NCBI GenBank assembly: GCA_045565695.1 | Contig: JBJLEZ010000003.1 | Span: 1-26,515 of the forward strand | Source: GCA-2690565 sp002457235 | GTDB taxonomy: Bacteria; Verrucomicrobiota; Verrucomicrobiia; Opitutales; Coraliomargaritaceae | Reading direction: 5' to 3' | DNA length: 26,515 nt | Shown: in pieces, positions 1-7,973 of the stretch | Position numbering within the stretch: position 1 is the first letter of the stretch | How the letters are laid out: every line of letters begins with the position of its first letter | The notes under the pieces: generated by a model | The model's input: only the letters and a program-made list of their open reading frames with translations | The model's database searches: none | What the model was told of the DNA's origin: nothing | Program-made: the position numbers and the translations under genes

Positions 1-273
1 TACAGCGTCAGCTTTATAACTATCAAAGCTAGATAGAAAAGCGTAGCCGACATTGCCAGCACATCCCATTCTTTTATTATGAACAAAAAATTCACACTTG
101 AAGTCATGCTTTGTAATAATCTCCTTCATCAACTTTTGCTGATAAGGATACCCGGCATCCACCAAAACTCGGTATGAAAAATTACTATATTTGTAGCATT
201 CCTTAAGAGCCAAAATAGTCTTTTCAAGATAGTTTGGTCTCCTCCAACAAGTTATATTTACAATTATTTTCAT
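1..273 (-). CDS. Putative glycosyltransferase (GT2-like), N-terminal part
   Basis: An open frame of 91 codons begins at the ATG complementary to 271-273 and runs off the left edge without a stop, so only the N-terminus is present. The protein starts MKIIVNITCWRRP and continues with NYLEKTILALKEC and a YRVLVDAGYP segment. This is the beta-strand/helix/beta-strand opening of GT-A fold family 2 glycosyltransferases, with D in the position that normally contacts the nucleotide sugar. The substrate cannot be inferred. It diverges from the ABC exporter gene and belongs to the same polysaccharide locus. The family call rests on the fold-like N-terminus and the context, because the metal-binding DxD region lies outside the window. 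Confidence 0.6.
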   Translation of the reverse strand, partial: MKIIVNITCWRRPNYLEKTILALKECYKYSNFSYRVLVDAGYPYQQKLMKEIITKHDFKCEFFVHNKRMGCAGNVGYAFLSSFDSYKADAV

Positions 274-403
274 AAAGTTGCGATGATCATTTGCTTAGTT
301 TTATAAACTGCAAGAAATAAACTAAAAGAGAGACAACGCATAATAATAATGATTGATTTACAACGATAATGACACTTAATGTAAATAAGTTAAGAGCAAT
401 TTC

Positions 404-1528
404 ATGATTAAGAGAATATTACCTTACTTTATTTATTTAAAACCAGTCCGCTTACAATTTATTATTGGAATTCTCTTCGGCATTCTTTATTCAATTTCAA
501 GTGGTCTTGGCCTTCCACTGATGGCAGAAACCGTCTTCCCTCTTTTATTTGGGAATTCTGAAAATTGCCCTAATTGGCTTTTAAATATTTCAAATCAATA
601 TTTTGATGGCGATTTAACAGGCTCATTTTTAATTTTTTGCTGTTTAGCAATGCCTTTTGTAATTCTACTAAGGTCCATTGGAGCTATAGGTAATGGTTAC
701 TACATGGCTTATGTAGGCATACATGTAGTTCAGGCAATGCAAACAGATATGTTTAAAAAGGTACAAGCGCTACCACTTTCTTTTTTAAATTCCTATAAAA
801 CAGGCGAATTATCTGCTGCAGTTTTTGGTCACCCCCAGAAAATAAAGAATATAGTCGTAGGCACGAGTAATGAAATTATTAAAGAACCTCTTACACTGAT
901 AGCGGCAATCAGCTTTTTGACATATAAGTCCTTTACGAGTGAAAGCTTTTTTATGGCAATTATCGGCTTCGCGACTGTACCTTTTATAATATTAATTATA
1001 AAGAGAGTTGGTGCTTATTTAGCTCACAGGGCTCAGCAACTTGTTCAGATTGGAGAAAAACTTACATCTTGGGCAATTGAATGTTTCCAATCCCCCATAG
1101 AAATAAGAGCTTATAACTTGGAATCTCAGCAAATTAATGAGTTCAAGGCTCAACTCAAAAAAGCTTTAAAGCTAACTATGAAGAGCACTAGGTTCTCTTT
1201 AATTATGTCGCCTAGCATTGAGATTGTCTCAGGCACTGGCATGGCATTGGCATTATTTCTAGGTGTAAAAACAGGAATGGCAGAAGGAGAATTTCTAGCA
1301 TTAATTGTAGCACTATATATGGCTTATAGTCCGGTTAAAAAAATTGGAGGCATATCTAATTCTATTAGAGTCTTAGAAGCGCCTCTCGATAGGCTAGAAG
1401 CAGTTTTACATGCTGAGGAAACCATTTCTTCACCCATAAATGCAAAACCTCTTCCTAGGCCGTTTACAGGCAAGATTAGCTTCAAAGGAGTATATTTTAG
1501 TTATGGAGAAAAAAAAACCTGCCCTTAA
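404..1528 (+). CDS. ABC exporter, membrane-domain fragment (frameshifted gene 404-2201)
   Basis: This is the transmembrane half of a type IV (MsbA/lipid-A-exporter-like) ABC transporter, which would flip a lipid-linked or lipopolysaccharide substrate across the inner membrane. Hydrophobic helices are visible around residues 18-40, 75-95, 155-175, 180-200 and 270-315. The linker into the nucleotide-binding domain (residues about 350-370, ...KGVYFSYGEKK) has the usual A-loop Tyr. The frame then breaks in a run of nine A (1509-1517) and stops at 1526-1528. The nucleotide-binding domain continues in the next frame. Removing one A joins both parts into a 598-residue protein, the normal size for a half-transporter. 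The start ATG is preceded only by a weak purine stretch. Alone, this fragment would have no ATPase domain. Confidence 0.85.
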   Translation: MIKRILPYFIYLKPVRLQFIIGILFGILYSISSGLGLPLMAETVFPLLFGNSENCPNWLLNISNQYFDGDLTGSFLIFCCLAMPFVILLRSIGAIGNGYYMAYVGIHVVQAMQTDMFKKVQALPLSFLNSYKTGELSAAVFGHPQKIKNIVVGTSNEIIKEPLTLIAAISFLTYKSFTSESFFMAIIGFATVPFIILIIKRVGAYLAHRAQQLVQIGEKLTSWAIECFQSPIEIRAYNLESQQINEFKAQLKKALKLTMKSTRFSLIMSPSIEIVSGTGMALALFLGVKTGMAEGEFLALIVALYMAYSPVKKIGGISNSIRVLEAPLDRLEAVLHAEETISSPINAKPLPRPFTGKISFKGVYFSYGEKKTCP

Positions 1529-2201
1529 TAATGTTAGACTAGATTTACAGCCAGGGAATAGCTATGGACTTATAGGTAAAACTGGCTCAGGCAAATCTAC
1601 TTTCGTGAATATGATTCTTAGGCTCTATGACCCTACTAAAGGGGAAATACTTTTTGATGGAATAGATATAAAGAATTTTGACTTACAAGAGTTAAGACAA
1701 ACTATTGCTTATGTACCCCAAACACCGATTTTATATAACTGCTCTATTAAAGATAATATTCATTTAGGAAATCCATCTTCTACAGAACTAGAGATACATA
1801 ACGCAGCTAAAAATGCCCAAATTCATGATTTTATAATCTCTCTGCCTGATGGATATGATACATTAATTGGGGAGCGAGGAAATTCATTATCAGGTGGTCA
1901 AAAGCAAAAGCTTTCAATAGCTAGGGCATTTCTAAAAGATGCACCAATCCTTATTCTTGATGAGGCTACTTCATCGCTAGACAACGAATCTGATAAAGAA
2001 ATCAAAAAAGCGCTCGAAAATTTAAGCACCGGAAGAACTACAATAGTAATATCACATAGACTTTCTACAATAGATAATATTGACAATAGAATATTGTTTC
2101 GAAACGGAAATATTGCTGCCTTTGGCACACATAATGATCTTATTTTAAATTCTTCAGAGTATGAAAATTTCATTAAAAGTGGAGAATTATTGAATATATG
2201 A
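1440..2201 (+). CDS. ABC exporter, ATPase-domain fragment (frameshifted gene 404-2201)
   Basis: This is the nucleotide-binding domain belonging to the preceding membrane fragment. All ATPase motifs are intact: Walker A GKTGSGKST, Q-loop YVPQTP, signature LSGGQ, Walker B ILILDEATSSLD and H-loop VISHR. Homology with ABC exporters begins only after about 1510. The first 20 or so residues of this open frame (MQNLFLGRLQARLASK) are an out-of-frame reading of the membrane-domain linker. Unless an internal start such as the ATG at 1503 is used, this part is expressed only if the A9 run slips. The stop overlaps the start of the next gene (ATGA at 2198-2201), so the exporter and the following glycosyltransferase are translationally coupled. 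Confidence 0.85.
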   Translation: MQNLFLGRLQARLASKEYILVMEKKKPALNNVRLDLQPGNSYGLIGKTGSGKSTFVNMILRLYDPTKGEILFDGIDIKNFDLQELRQTIAYVPQTPILYNCSIKDNIHLGNPSSTELEIHNAAKNAQIHDFIISLPDGYDTLIGERGNSLSGGQKQKLSIARAFLKDAPILILDEATSSLDNESDKEIKKALENLSTGRTTIVISHRLSTIDNIDNRILFRNGNIAAFGTHNDLILNSSEYENFIKSGELLNI

Positions 2202-3517
2202 AAATATATTTTCTATCAGATGTCTTTCTTTATTATAAAACTGGAATTTATAACTATTCAAAAGAATTAGCTAGAGCAATGCTTGCTGATCCAAATGTTA
2301 ATATAAACTTCATTACTAATGGTGAAACTAAAGACTGGAAATTAGAGAAAGAGCTCAAAAAAATATTTGGACCACAAGTAAGTCTACATACTAAATATAA
2401 AATTCTAAAATTGACGCTTACGCATCAAATTAAACCTTTTTTCTTCGATGATTTATTTGATAAATATAAGGAAAAATATGAAAAAAATCCTAAAAATTCA
2501 TACAAAATTATTCTTGAAAGCATTAGGCTTCCTAGAAAGTTAGGTTGGATATTAGCAAGTTTATACAGTCGTTTCAGCAATAGGGTATTGAGAAAATATT
2601 TTTCATATTTTTCCAAAGGATCTGTACTCTTCTCCCCCTATCAAACATTTAGATTAAGTAAAAAGATTTTAAATTCTCACTCAGTAGTTACAACAGTTCA
2701 TGACCTTATTCCATTGATTCATCCTGAATATTTTGAAAAAGATCACTACTTCAAAAAAAGAATATTCGAACCTTTAAAGTATGCAGACTTAATAGTCACT
2801 GTTTCCGAGAATACAAAATTAGACTTACTTAACGAAGCAAATTTTATATCCCAAAAACAAGTTGAAGCTATACACATTGCCGCTTCAGACCACTTTAAAC
2901 CAACGCTTAATAAAAGTTCTTTATCAGAAATTAAGTCCAAATATGGCATACCCGAAAATAGCAATTATGTTTTTACTGTTTGCACTATTGAACCAAGAAA
3001 GAATCATAAAAGACTCATTGAAGCATGGCAAAAAGCTTACAGTAAAATCAGCGGATTAAATAATCCTCACTTAGTTATTTGCGGAAGAAAAGGTTGGGGA
3101 GATGAATTGAATTCCATTATAAAACATGAACGAAATATTATGAATTCCATTATCTTTACTGGATATATTCCAGATGAGGACCTGCCCATATTATATTCCG
3201 GCGCATCCTTTAGCATCTATCCTAGTTTATACGAAGGTTTTGGCCTGCCTGTTCTTGAAAGTATGAAATGCAAAACCTTCTGTTTAACTTCAAACATTAG
3301 CTCGATGCCAGAAATAGTTGGGCCTGGGTTCCCTAATGTTGACCCAAATTCCGTAGATGATATCACTGAAAAAATCTTACTGCTGTCAAACAACTCCGTA
3401 ATACTTAATCATCTAAGCCATGTTCAGTATGAAAGATCAAAACTTTTCAATTGGGATAAGACCTATCAAAAGACGAAAACCGCAATAAAGGGTTTAATTG
3501 AAAAGAAAAATAATTAA
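2198..3517 (+). CDS. GT4-family glycosyltransferase
   Basis: A retaining GT-B glycosyltransferase of 439 residues. An N-terminal acceptor domain contains HDLIPLIHPEYF (about residue 167) followed by ADLIVTVSENT, characteristic of the WbaZ/mannosyltransferase-like GT4 group. The donor domain contains CTIEPRKNHKRLIEAW (about 261) and the donor-binding signature YEGFGLPVLESM (about 345), with the two Glu of the E-x7-E motif. It would add a sugar from a nucleotide-sugar donor to a lipid-linked glycan at the cytoplasmic face of the inner membrane. It overlaps the ABC exporter stop by four bases and is followed 14 bases later by another glycosyltransferase, so it sits in an export/assembly operon. 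Sugar and linkage are unknown. Confidence 0.88.
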   Translation: MKIYFLSDVFLYYKTGIYNYSKELARAMLADPNVNINFITNGETKDWKLEKELKKIFGPQVSLHTKYKILKLTLTHQIKPFFFDDLFDKYKEKYEKNPKNSYKIILESIRLPRKLGWILASLYSRFSNRVLRKYFSYFSKGSVLFSPYQTFRLSKKILNSHSVVTTVHDLIPLIHPEYFEKDHYFKKRIFEPLKYADLIVTVSENTKLDLLNEANFISQKQVEAIHIAASDHFKPTLNKSSLSEIKSKYGIPENSNYVFTVCTIEPRKNHKRLIEAWQKAYSKISGLNNPHLVICGRKGWGDELNSIIKHERNIMNSIIFTGYIPDEDLPILYSGASFSIYPSLYEGFGLPVLESMKCKTFCLTSNISSMPEIVGPGFPNVDPNSVDDITEKILLLSNNSVILNHLSHVQYERSKLFNWDKTYQKTKTAIKGLIEKKNN

Positions 3518-3531
3518 TTTAATTTTAATAT

Positions 3532-3789
3532 ATGAAAAATGCTCTTTTTGTAGGATTTGATTATCATCTCAAAACGAATTCGTGTGATTTTATTTTAAGA
3601 GAATTAGAAGCAAATTTCTCTGTAACTAAAATTTATATTACTAATGAAATAAATTCAGAAGAACAAAATTTCTCAAATCTTTTTATCAAAAAATTTGATT
3701 TAATAATTTATTGGCAAATTATCCCAAAACCTGCTTTAGCCAAAAAGTATATAGAATTCAAAAAAGGAATATTTTTTTCCTATGTATGA
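3532..3789 (+). CDS. Glycosyltransferase, N-terminal fragment (frameshifted gene 3532-4531)
   Basis: An 85-residue fragment starting MKNALFVGFDYH and ending KKGIFFSYV at a stop just after a run of seven T (3772-3778). If one T is dropped, the text becomes KKGIFFPMYDAVPSR and reads straight into the next open frame, giving a 332-residue enzyme. The fragment looks like the N-terminal Rossmann half of a GT-B glycosyltransferase: a beta-strand/loop start and a later FDLIIYWQI strand. It is too short to act alone. The upstream gene ends 14 bases before its ATG, and no good Shine-Dalgarno sequence is present. Confidence 0.7.
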   Translation: MKNALFVGFDYHLKTNSCDFILRELEANFSVTKIYITNEINSEEQNFSNLFIKKFDLIIYWQIIPKPALAKKYIEFKKGIFFSYV

Positions 3790-4531
3790 TGCAGTACCTT
3801 CTCGCAGAAGAATTGAAAAATGGTGGCAAATTCGAAACTTTCAAATTATAAGCTTTTCACGGTTATTGCACAAAGAATTAAAAGCTTTAGGATTATCGTC
3901 TCATAATATTAAATATTACCCAAAACCCTCAAAAGAGATTATTTACGGAGACCCCTACTCAGCATTTTTCTGGCATAGACATGATTCTATCTCAAGTAAT
4001 GATGCAGAGTTAATCTGTAAAAATTTAAATTTAAAACATCTCCACATTCATAGGGCAAGTGATCCCGGTCATGAAGCAAATCATGAAAACAAATTTGGAG
4101 AAATTAGAAAAACCTACTCTGATTGGTTTAAATCTCAAGATGAATTTAGGGCTCTTATTTCAAAGTCAGCATATTTTATAGCTCCTAGAAATAAGGAAGG
4201 TATAGGCATGGCATACCTTGAAGCTATGGGACAAGGCAAATGCGTTATAGCAAAAAATAATTCTACAATGAATGAGTATATAAAGAACAAAGAAAATGGT
4301 ATTTTATATGGAAATAAATTTAAAAAATCTGATATTAATCTTAAGGAAATCCAGCAGAATGCATACATAAGCAGTCTAAAAGGCCACGAAAAATGGAAGA
4401 AAGAAAAGGAATTAATCTTAAAATATATAAAAGCAGACACAAAAACTAATAAATTGAGGCTGTACTTAATGGTGATTATCGGTTTAACCACAAATCCGGG
4501 AAGAGTAATTAAGGCTCTTCTTAATAAGTAA
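3782..4531 (+). CDS. GT4-like glycosyltransferase, C-terminal fragment (frameshifted gene 3532-4531)
   Basis: The 249-residue main body of the enzyme whose N-terminus lies in the preceding frame. The ATG at 3782 is the internal Met of the restored FFPMYDAVP segment, so it may not be a genuine start. The donor-site signature EGIGMAYLEAMGQGKCVIA (about residues 139-157) has the E-x7-E spacing of GT4 enzymes. It is followed by MNEYIKNKENGILY, the usual segment after it. A SRLLHKELKALGL segment precedes it. The sugar donor is unknown. The gene is convergent with the GT25 gene, with 12 bases between stops. Either the T7 run slips, or the gene is recently broken or mis-sequenced. Confidence 0.75.
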   Translation: MYDAVPSRRRIEKWWQIRNFQIISFSRLLHKELKALGLSSHNIKYYPKPSKEIIYGDPYSAFFWHRHDSISSNDAELICKNLNLKHLHIHRASDPGHEANHENKFGEIRKTYSDWFKSQDEFRALISKSAYFIAPRNKEGIGMAYLEAMGQGKCVIAKNNSTMNEYIKNKENGILYGNKFKKSDINLKEIQQNAYISSLKGHEKWKKEKELILKYIKADTKTNKLRLYLMVIIGLTTNPGRVIKALLNK

Positions 4532-4543
4532 AATTCGGACACT

Positions 4544-4933
4544 CTACTTGAATTTCACTTTTATATATTTTGCTTTTGAAATGTTCATTAGTTGAATTAT
4601 AAAAACTTTCAATTGAGTTTTGTATCTCCTAAAATTACATTTAAAGTTAATGCTTTTAGGTTTTGCTACAGAAGCAATATTACTTGTGTCACAAATAGGA
4701 ACAGGAATTCCAAATTGTGAACAATATTGAAATTGAAGAGCAGGGGCAGGATTTAGTTGAAATTGCTTGGCTTTAAAAAAATTTGTATATAAAGCTGCGT
4801 CTGCTAACGCAGCTTTTTGATCTGAATACTTAGCTAACAGCTTTTTAGCCAAAAAAGGCCATATAATATAAGCTGCAGCACCTGTCTTGTTGTGAAAAAG
4901 TCGCCTTAATGAGTATTTATGGTTGATTCTCAC
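4544..4933 (-). CDS. GT25 glycosyltransferase, C-terminal fragment (frameshifted gene 4544-5309)
   Basis: The C-terminal half of a family 25 (LPS-type) glycosyltransferase. NKTGAAAYIIWPFLAKKLL corresponds to the conserved G-T-A-A-Y-I-I segment of this family. PAPALQFQYCSQFGIPV resembles the region near its C-terminus that helps bind the sugar. The frame is open well upstream of its first ATG, through NNYGLINFETTHRLKLIGN, up to the frameshift near 5016-5020. The real coding region therefore starts there rather than at 4933. A perfect 10-bp hairpin followed by T residues (4791-4818) lies inside this coding region. Confidence 0.72.
   Translation of the reverse strand: MRINHKYSLRRLFHNKTGAAAYIIWPFLAKKLLAKYSDQKAALADAALYTNFFKAKQFQLNPAPALQFQYCSQFGIPVPICDTSNIASVAKPKSINFKCNFRRYKTQLKVFIIQLMNISKAKYIKVKFK
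4791..4818 (+). terminator. Possible Rho-independent terminator inside the GT25 gene
   Basis: AAAGCTGCGT, a six-base loop CTGCTA, then ACGCAGCTTT form a perfect 10-bp stem, with the T run continuing to 4818. On the plus strand this is a compact terminator-like hairpin, about 260 bases after the stop of the convergent glycosyltransferase gene. It lies in the middle of the GT25 coding sequence on the other strand. It could also arise simply from the repeated Ala codons there (AALADAAL), so function is inferred. Confidence 0.4.
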
Positions 4934-4994
4934 TTCAGAATTACCAATTAATTTTAGCCTATGAGTCGTTTCAAAATTTATGAGCCCATAGTTA

Positions 4995-5309
4995 TTAGTT
5001 TGATCGAAATAGCTTAAAAACGTCTACGATATCTTTGCTTATTATTACATCATCTTCAAGCACTAGATAAGGTTTATTTTCTTTAACCACTTTCTGCCAC
5101 ACTGATTTATGGCTCAGAAAGCAGCCTACTTCAGCTTTCCTCAAAGGTCTTTCCCAGCTTTGTGAATATCTTTCAAACTCTTCCACGCTTAAAGTAGACA
5201 AATCATATGCTTCTAATCGGGAATAAGATAACCCCAACTCTTGCAACTGTTTAGCCATAAAATTCCACCTATCTTGAGATTCTTTCATATTTATAACTAG
5301 TGCTTGCAT
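4995..5309 (-). CDS. GT25 glycosyltransferase, N-terminal fragment (frameshifted gene 4544-5309)
   Basis: The N-terminal 104 residues of a family 25 glycosyltransferase. The protein opens MQALVINMKESQDRW, the usual 'vINL..s..R' start of the family. It continues with EVGCFLSHKSVWQKVV and the diagnostic acidic motif YLVLEDDVIISKD (residues 81-93, metal/nucleotide-sugar site). The frame ends at FKLFRSN. Deleting one base from the run of five T on the coding strand (A5 at 5016-5020) gives DVLSYFDQTNNYGLINF and continues to the C-terminal fragment, a 254-residue protein of typical GT25 size. The start is only 8 bases from the divergent start of the GT2 gene. Confidence 0.78.
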   Translation of the reverse strand: MQALVINMKESQDRWNFMAKQLQELGLSYSRLEAYDLSTLSVEEFERYSQSWERPLRKAEVGCFLSHKSVWQKVVKENKPYLVLEDDVIISKDIVDVFKLFRSN

Positions 5310-5317
5310 AATAAAGT

Positions 5318-6013
5318 GTGAATTGTAAATTTAGAGGTGTTATTTATAAGATTTCTATAATTACTGTTTGCCTTAATTGCTCAAGCTCAATTGAACGTAC
5401 TTGCGTAAGTATTATTTCACAAACTTACTCAAATTTTGAATGGATCGTAATTGATGGTAATTCCGTAGATGGGACTCTGGAAGTTTTAGATAACTACAAG
5501 GAAAAAATGACTCATTTAAGCTCTGAAACAGACTCAGGCATTTATGAAGCTATGAATAAAGGCATTAAGAAATCAACGGGTGAATATATTATTTTTTTAA
5601 ATGCCGGTGATACCTTTTATGACCAAGATACTTTAGGAAAAGTAAGTCAGTATTTAGGCCCCGATCTACTTTATGGGGGATGCATAAAAAGTGATGGAAG
5701 TGCTTATGAGCTTGTATCTTATCCTGAGTCTTTAAGCGACGACTATTTTCTTAATAACGTTATTTCCCATCAATCAACTTATTATCATAAAAACTTATTT
5801 AAAAAATGGGGCTTATACGATGAATCCTATAAAATTGCTGGAGATTACGAAATGTATGCCAGATTAATCCAAGAAGAAAATTTCACCTATAAACAAATTG
5901 ATGAACCTTTATCGATATTTTTCTTAGATGGCATAAGCAACTCCCCTAACAACAGGGACAGACTAAAATATGAGCAACATACACTCAGGTTAAAATACTT
6001 TAAATCACTATAA
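5318..6013 (+). CDS. GT2-family glycosyltransferase
   Basis: A 231-residue GT-A fold, inverting family 2 glycosyltransferase, similar in layout to WcaE-type enzymes of capsule and colanic-acid clusters. KISIITVCLN leads to VIDGNSVDGT (Asp46 in the nucleotide site) and SETDSGIYEAMNKGI. The metal-binding NAGD is at 95-98 (D98). ISHQSTYYHKNLFKKWGLYDESYKIAGDYEMYARL is the usual acceptor-side region. The start used here is GTG at 5318, which leaves almost no leader before the divergent GT25 gene. A purine-rich AGAGG sits inside the first codons, just before KISIITV, so the true start may be slightly downstream at a non-ATG codon. Confidence 0.85.
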   Translation: MNCKFRGVIYKISIITVCLNCSSSIERTCVSIISQTYSNFEWIVIDGNSVDGTLEVLDNYKEKMTHLSSETDSGIYEAMNKGIKKSTGEYIIFLNAGDTFYDQDTLGKVSQYLGPDLLYGGCIKSDGSAYELVSYPESLSDDYFLNNVISHQSTYYHKNLFKKWGLYDESYKIAGDYEMYARLIQEENFTYKQIDEPLSIFFLDGISNSPNNRDRLKYEQHTLRLKYFKSL

Positions 6014-6118
6014 AAAATCATGTAAATATATAAAGTATAAAATCCGATGCCTTTACGAATCTATAGTACGAAATAAAGCTGATAATATAGAATCAAAATC
6101 TACACACTTGGATACCAT

Positions 6119-6946
6119 ATGATATCTGAAAAAAATCCTAAAATATCCGTTATAATATCAACGTACAATGAGCCTAGGTGGTTGGATTTCTGCCTAGAAA
6201 GTTATAAGAATCAAACTGTTACGGATTTTGAAATCATCATTGCCGATGATGGATCAGGCGAAGAAACAAAAACTGTTGTTGATCGATACAGACCGCTAGT
6301 CACTGAACATGTTTGGCATGAAGATAAAGGATTTCGTAAAACAAAAATTTTAAACAAGGCCATAATCGCCTCTAAGGGAGACTATCTCATATTTACGGAT
6401 GGGGATTGTATCGCAAATAGTAAACTAATTGAAACTCACTGTAAAAAAAGACGGGGAAAGAGCTATTTATCTGGATCTTATTATAAATTAGATGCCCAAA
6501 CGTCTGTAAAAATAAACAAGGACTTAATCAAAAATTTATTCAATCGAGAAACACTCAAGCAGCTCGGCCACTGTCCTACTTATAAGTCTATTAAATTCTT
6601 AGCGCCCCTCCCCATGAGAACTATTCTAGATAAAATTACCACAACAAAGCCGACTTGGAATGGACATTGTAGCTCAGGTTGGAAAAAAGATATAAAAGCG
6701 GTCAATGGATTTGATGAACGCATGGTATATGGAGGAGAAGATCGGGAGCTTGGGGAAAGATTGATTAATAATGGGGTTTGCCCAATTCAAATCAGACACC
6801 AGTCTTGCTTAATACATTTGTACCACAAACAAGGCTATATTTCGGAAGACGGTAAACAGTTTAATCAAAAAATTCGGAACCATGTGAAAGAAAGAAAACT
6901 AAAATGGACTGAATTTGGCATCATTAAATCCGACAAACATGATTAA
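6119..6946 (+). CDS. GT2-family glycosyltransferase with GT7-like C-terminal segment
   Basis: A 275-residue GT-A glycosyltransferase. KISVIISTYNEPRWLDFCLESYKNQT and the IADDGSGEET segment (D43, D44) bind the nucleotide sugar. WHEDKGFRKTKILNKAI and IFTDGDC (DxD, D94 and D96) complete the catalytic half. The later GWKKDIKAVNGFDERMVYGGEDRELGERL resembles the C-terminal galactosyltransferase-type segment found in chondroitin-polymerase-like GT2 enzymes. It follows the previous GT2 gene after 105 bases with no evident gene, and overlaps the next gene by 8 bases, so they are co-expressed. The acceptor is unknown. Confidence 0.87.
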   Translation: MISEKNPKISVIISTYNEPRWLDFCLESYKNQTVTDFEIIIADDGSGEETKTVVDRYRPLVTEHVWHEDKGFRKTKILNKAIIASKGDYLIFTDGDCIANSKLIETHCKKRRGKSYLSGSYYKLDAQTSVKINKDLIKNLFNRETLKQLGHCPTYKSIKFLAPLPMRTILDKITTTKPTWNGHCSSGWKKDIKAVNGFDERMVYGGEDRELGERLINNGVCPIQIRHQSCLIHLYHKQGYISEDGKQFNQKIRNHVKERKLKWTEFGIIKSDKHD

Positions 6947-7973
6947 AAAGAAAATTCTAGTTATCGCACCAAATTTAAATAGACGATGGTCTGGGGTGAC
7001 TTCTACTATTTTTGCCTTATTACCGGTCCAAAGTAAACAGATTGATATTGTTGCATTCGGCTATAATATACCTAAAGAGATTCAATCGATTTCATTTTTT
7101 AAAATCCTACGGCTAAGAAAAACCCGTTTACTCGTCTGGCACTCTAGACGAAATGTCGAAATGCTGTTGGGTATTATTTTGAAATACATTGTTCATCGAA
7201 AAATGAAATTGATTTTTACTTCTGCAGCCCAAAGAGATCATTCAAATTATACAAAATGGCTTATTCGAAGAATGGATAAAGTCATAGCGACTTCAGAAAA
7301 AGCAGGAAAATATTTAGAAGTGCCTCATGATGTTGTTATGCATGGGATTGATACGGAAAAATATACCCCGACTTCTGATAAAAGTGGAATTCGAAACAAA
7401 CTTGTTTTACCCGATGGCTTTTTAGTCGGCTGTTTTGGCCGAGTACGATTTCAAAAAGGCATCGATGTTTTTGTTAAATCTATGATCGAGATTTGTAAGC
7501 TAAATCCAGAAGCACATGGAATAATAAGCGGAAAAGTGACTGCGGATAATCAAAAATATACTGAGGATTTAAAACAGTTAATCGAAAGTGAAGGATTGAA
7601 TAAAAGAATCCTCTTTTTAGGCGAACAACCGACTGAAAATCTACCGCTTCTTTTTCGATCTTTAGATGCATATATTGCACCACAGCGTTGGGAGGGATTT
7701 GGTCTGACTCCTATTGAGGCAATGAGTTCAGGCGTGCCTGTGATTGCGACTAGAGCTGGTGTTTTTGAAGAAATGATTATCCCAAATAAAACCGGCTATA
7801 TTGTGGAATACGAGGATACGAATGCGATTACAAAACATCTCTCAGATTTAATGGACGATCTTGCGCTTTTGACAGAGATGTCTGCGCATGCAAGAGCAAG
7901 AGTTGTGGACGCATTTAACATCAACAAAGAGGCAAATAGCCTTATTGATATTTATAAGCAGGTCAGCGATTAA
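6939..7973 (+). CDS. GT4-family glycosyltransferase
   Basis: A 344-residue retaining GT-B enzyme. MIKKKILVIAPNLNRRWSGV gives the N-terminal glycine-containing strand-loop. FGRVRFQKGIDVFVKSM (about residue 165) opens the donor domain. QRWEGFGLTPIEAMSSGVPVIAT (about 250) is the donor-phosphate/ribose binding segment with the E-x7-E motif. I chose the ATG at 6939 rather than an upstream in-frame TTG at 6915, because the family's homologous sequence begins at IKKKILVIAPN. It overlaps the preceding GT2 gene by 8 bases and converges on galE with a 4-base overlap of stops. It is similar to LPS core or O-chain mannosyl/glucosyltransferases, but specificity cannot be read. Confidence 0.86.
   Translation: MIKKKILVIAPNLNRRWSGVTSTIFALLPVQSKQIDIVAFGYNIPKEIQSISFFKILRLRKTRLLVWHSRRNVEMLLGIILKYIVHRKMKLIFTSAAQRDHSNYTKWLIRRMDKVIATSEKAGKYLEVPHDVVMHGIDTEKYTPTSDKSGIRNKLVLPDGFLVGCFGRVRFQKGIDVFVKSMIEICKLNPEAHGIISGKVTADNQKYTEDLKQLIESEGLNKRILFLGEQPTENLPLLFRSLDAYIAPQRWEGFGLTPIEAMSSGVPVIATRAGVFEEMIIPNKTGYIVEYEDTNAITKHLSDLMDDLALLTEMSAHARARVVDAFNINKEANSLIDIYKQVSD

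Noticed and set aside
4135..4542. Minus-strand open frame of 135 codons
   Set aside because: It lies opposite the glycosyltransferase C-terminal fragment, which carries the GT4 donor-site motif. The reverse reading is a low-complexity hydrophobic sequence without family features.
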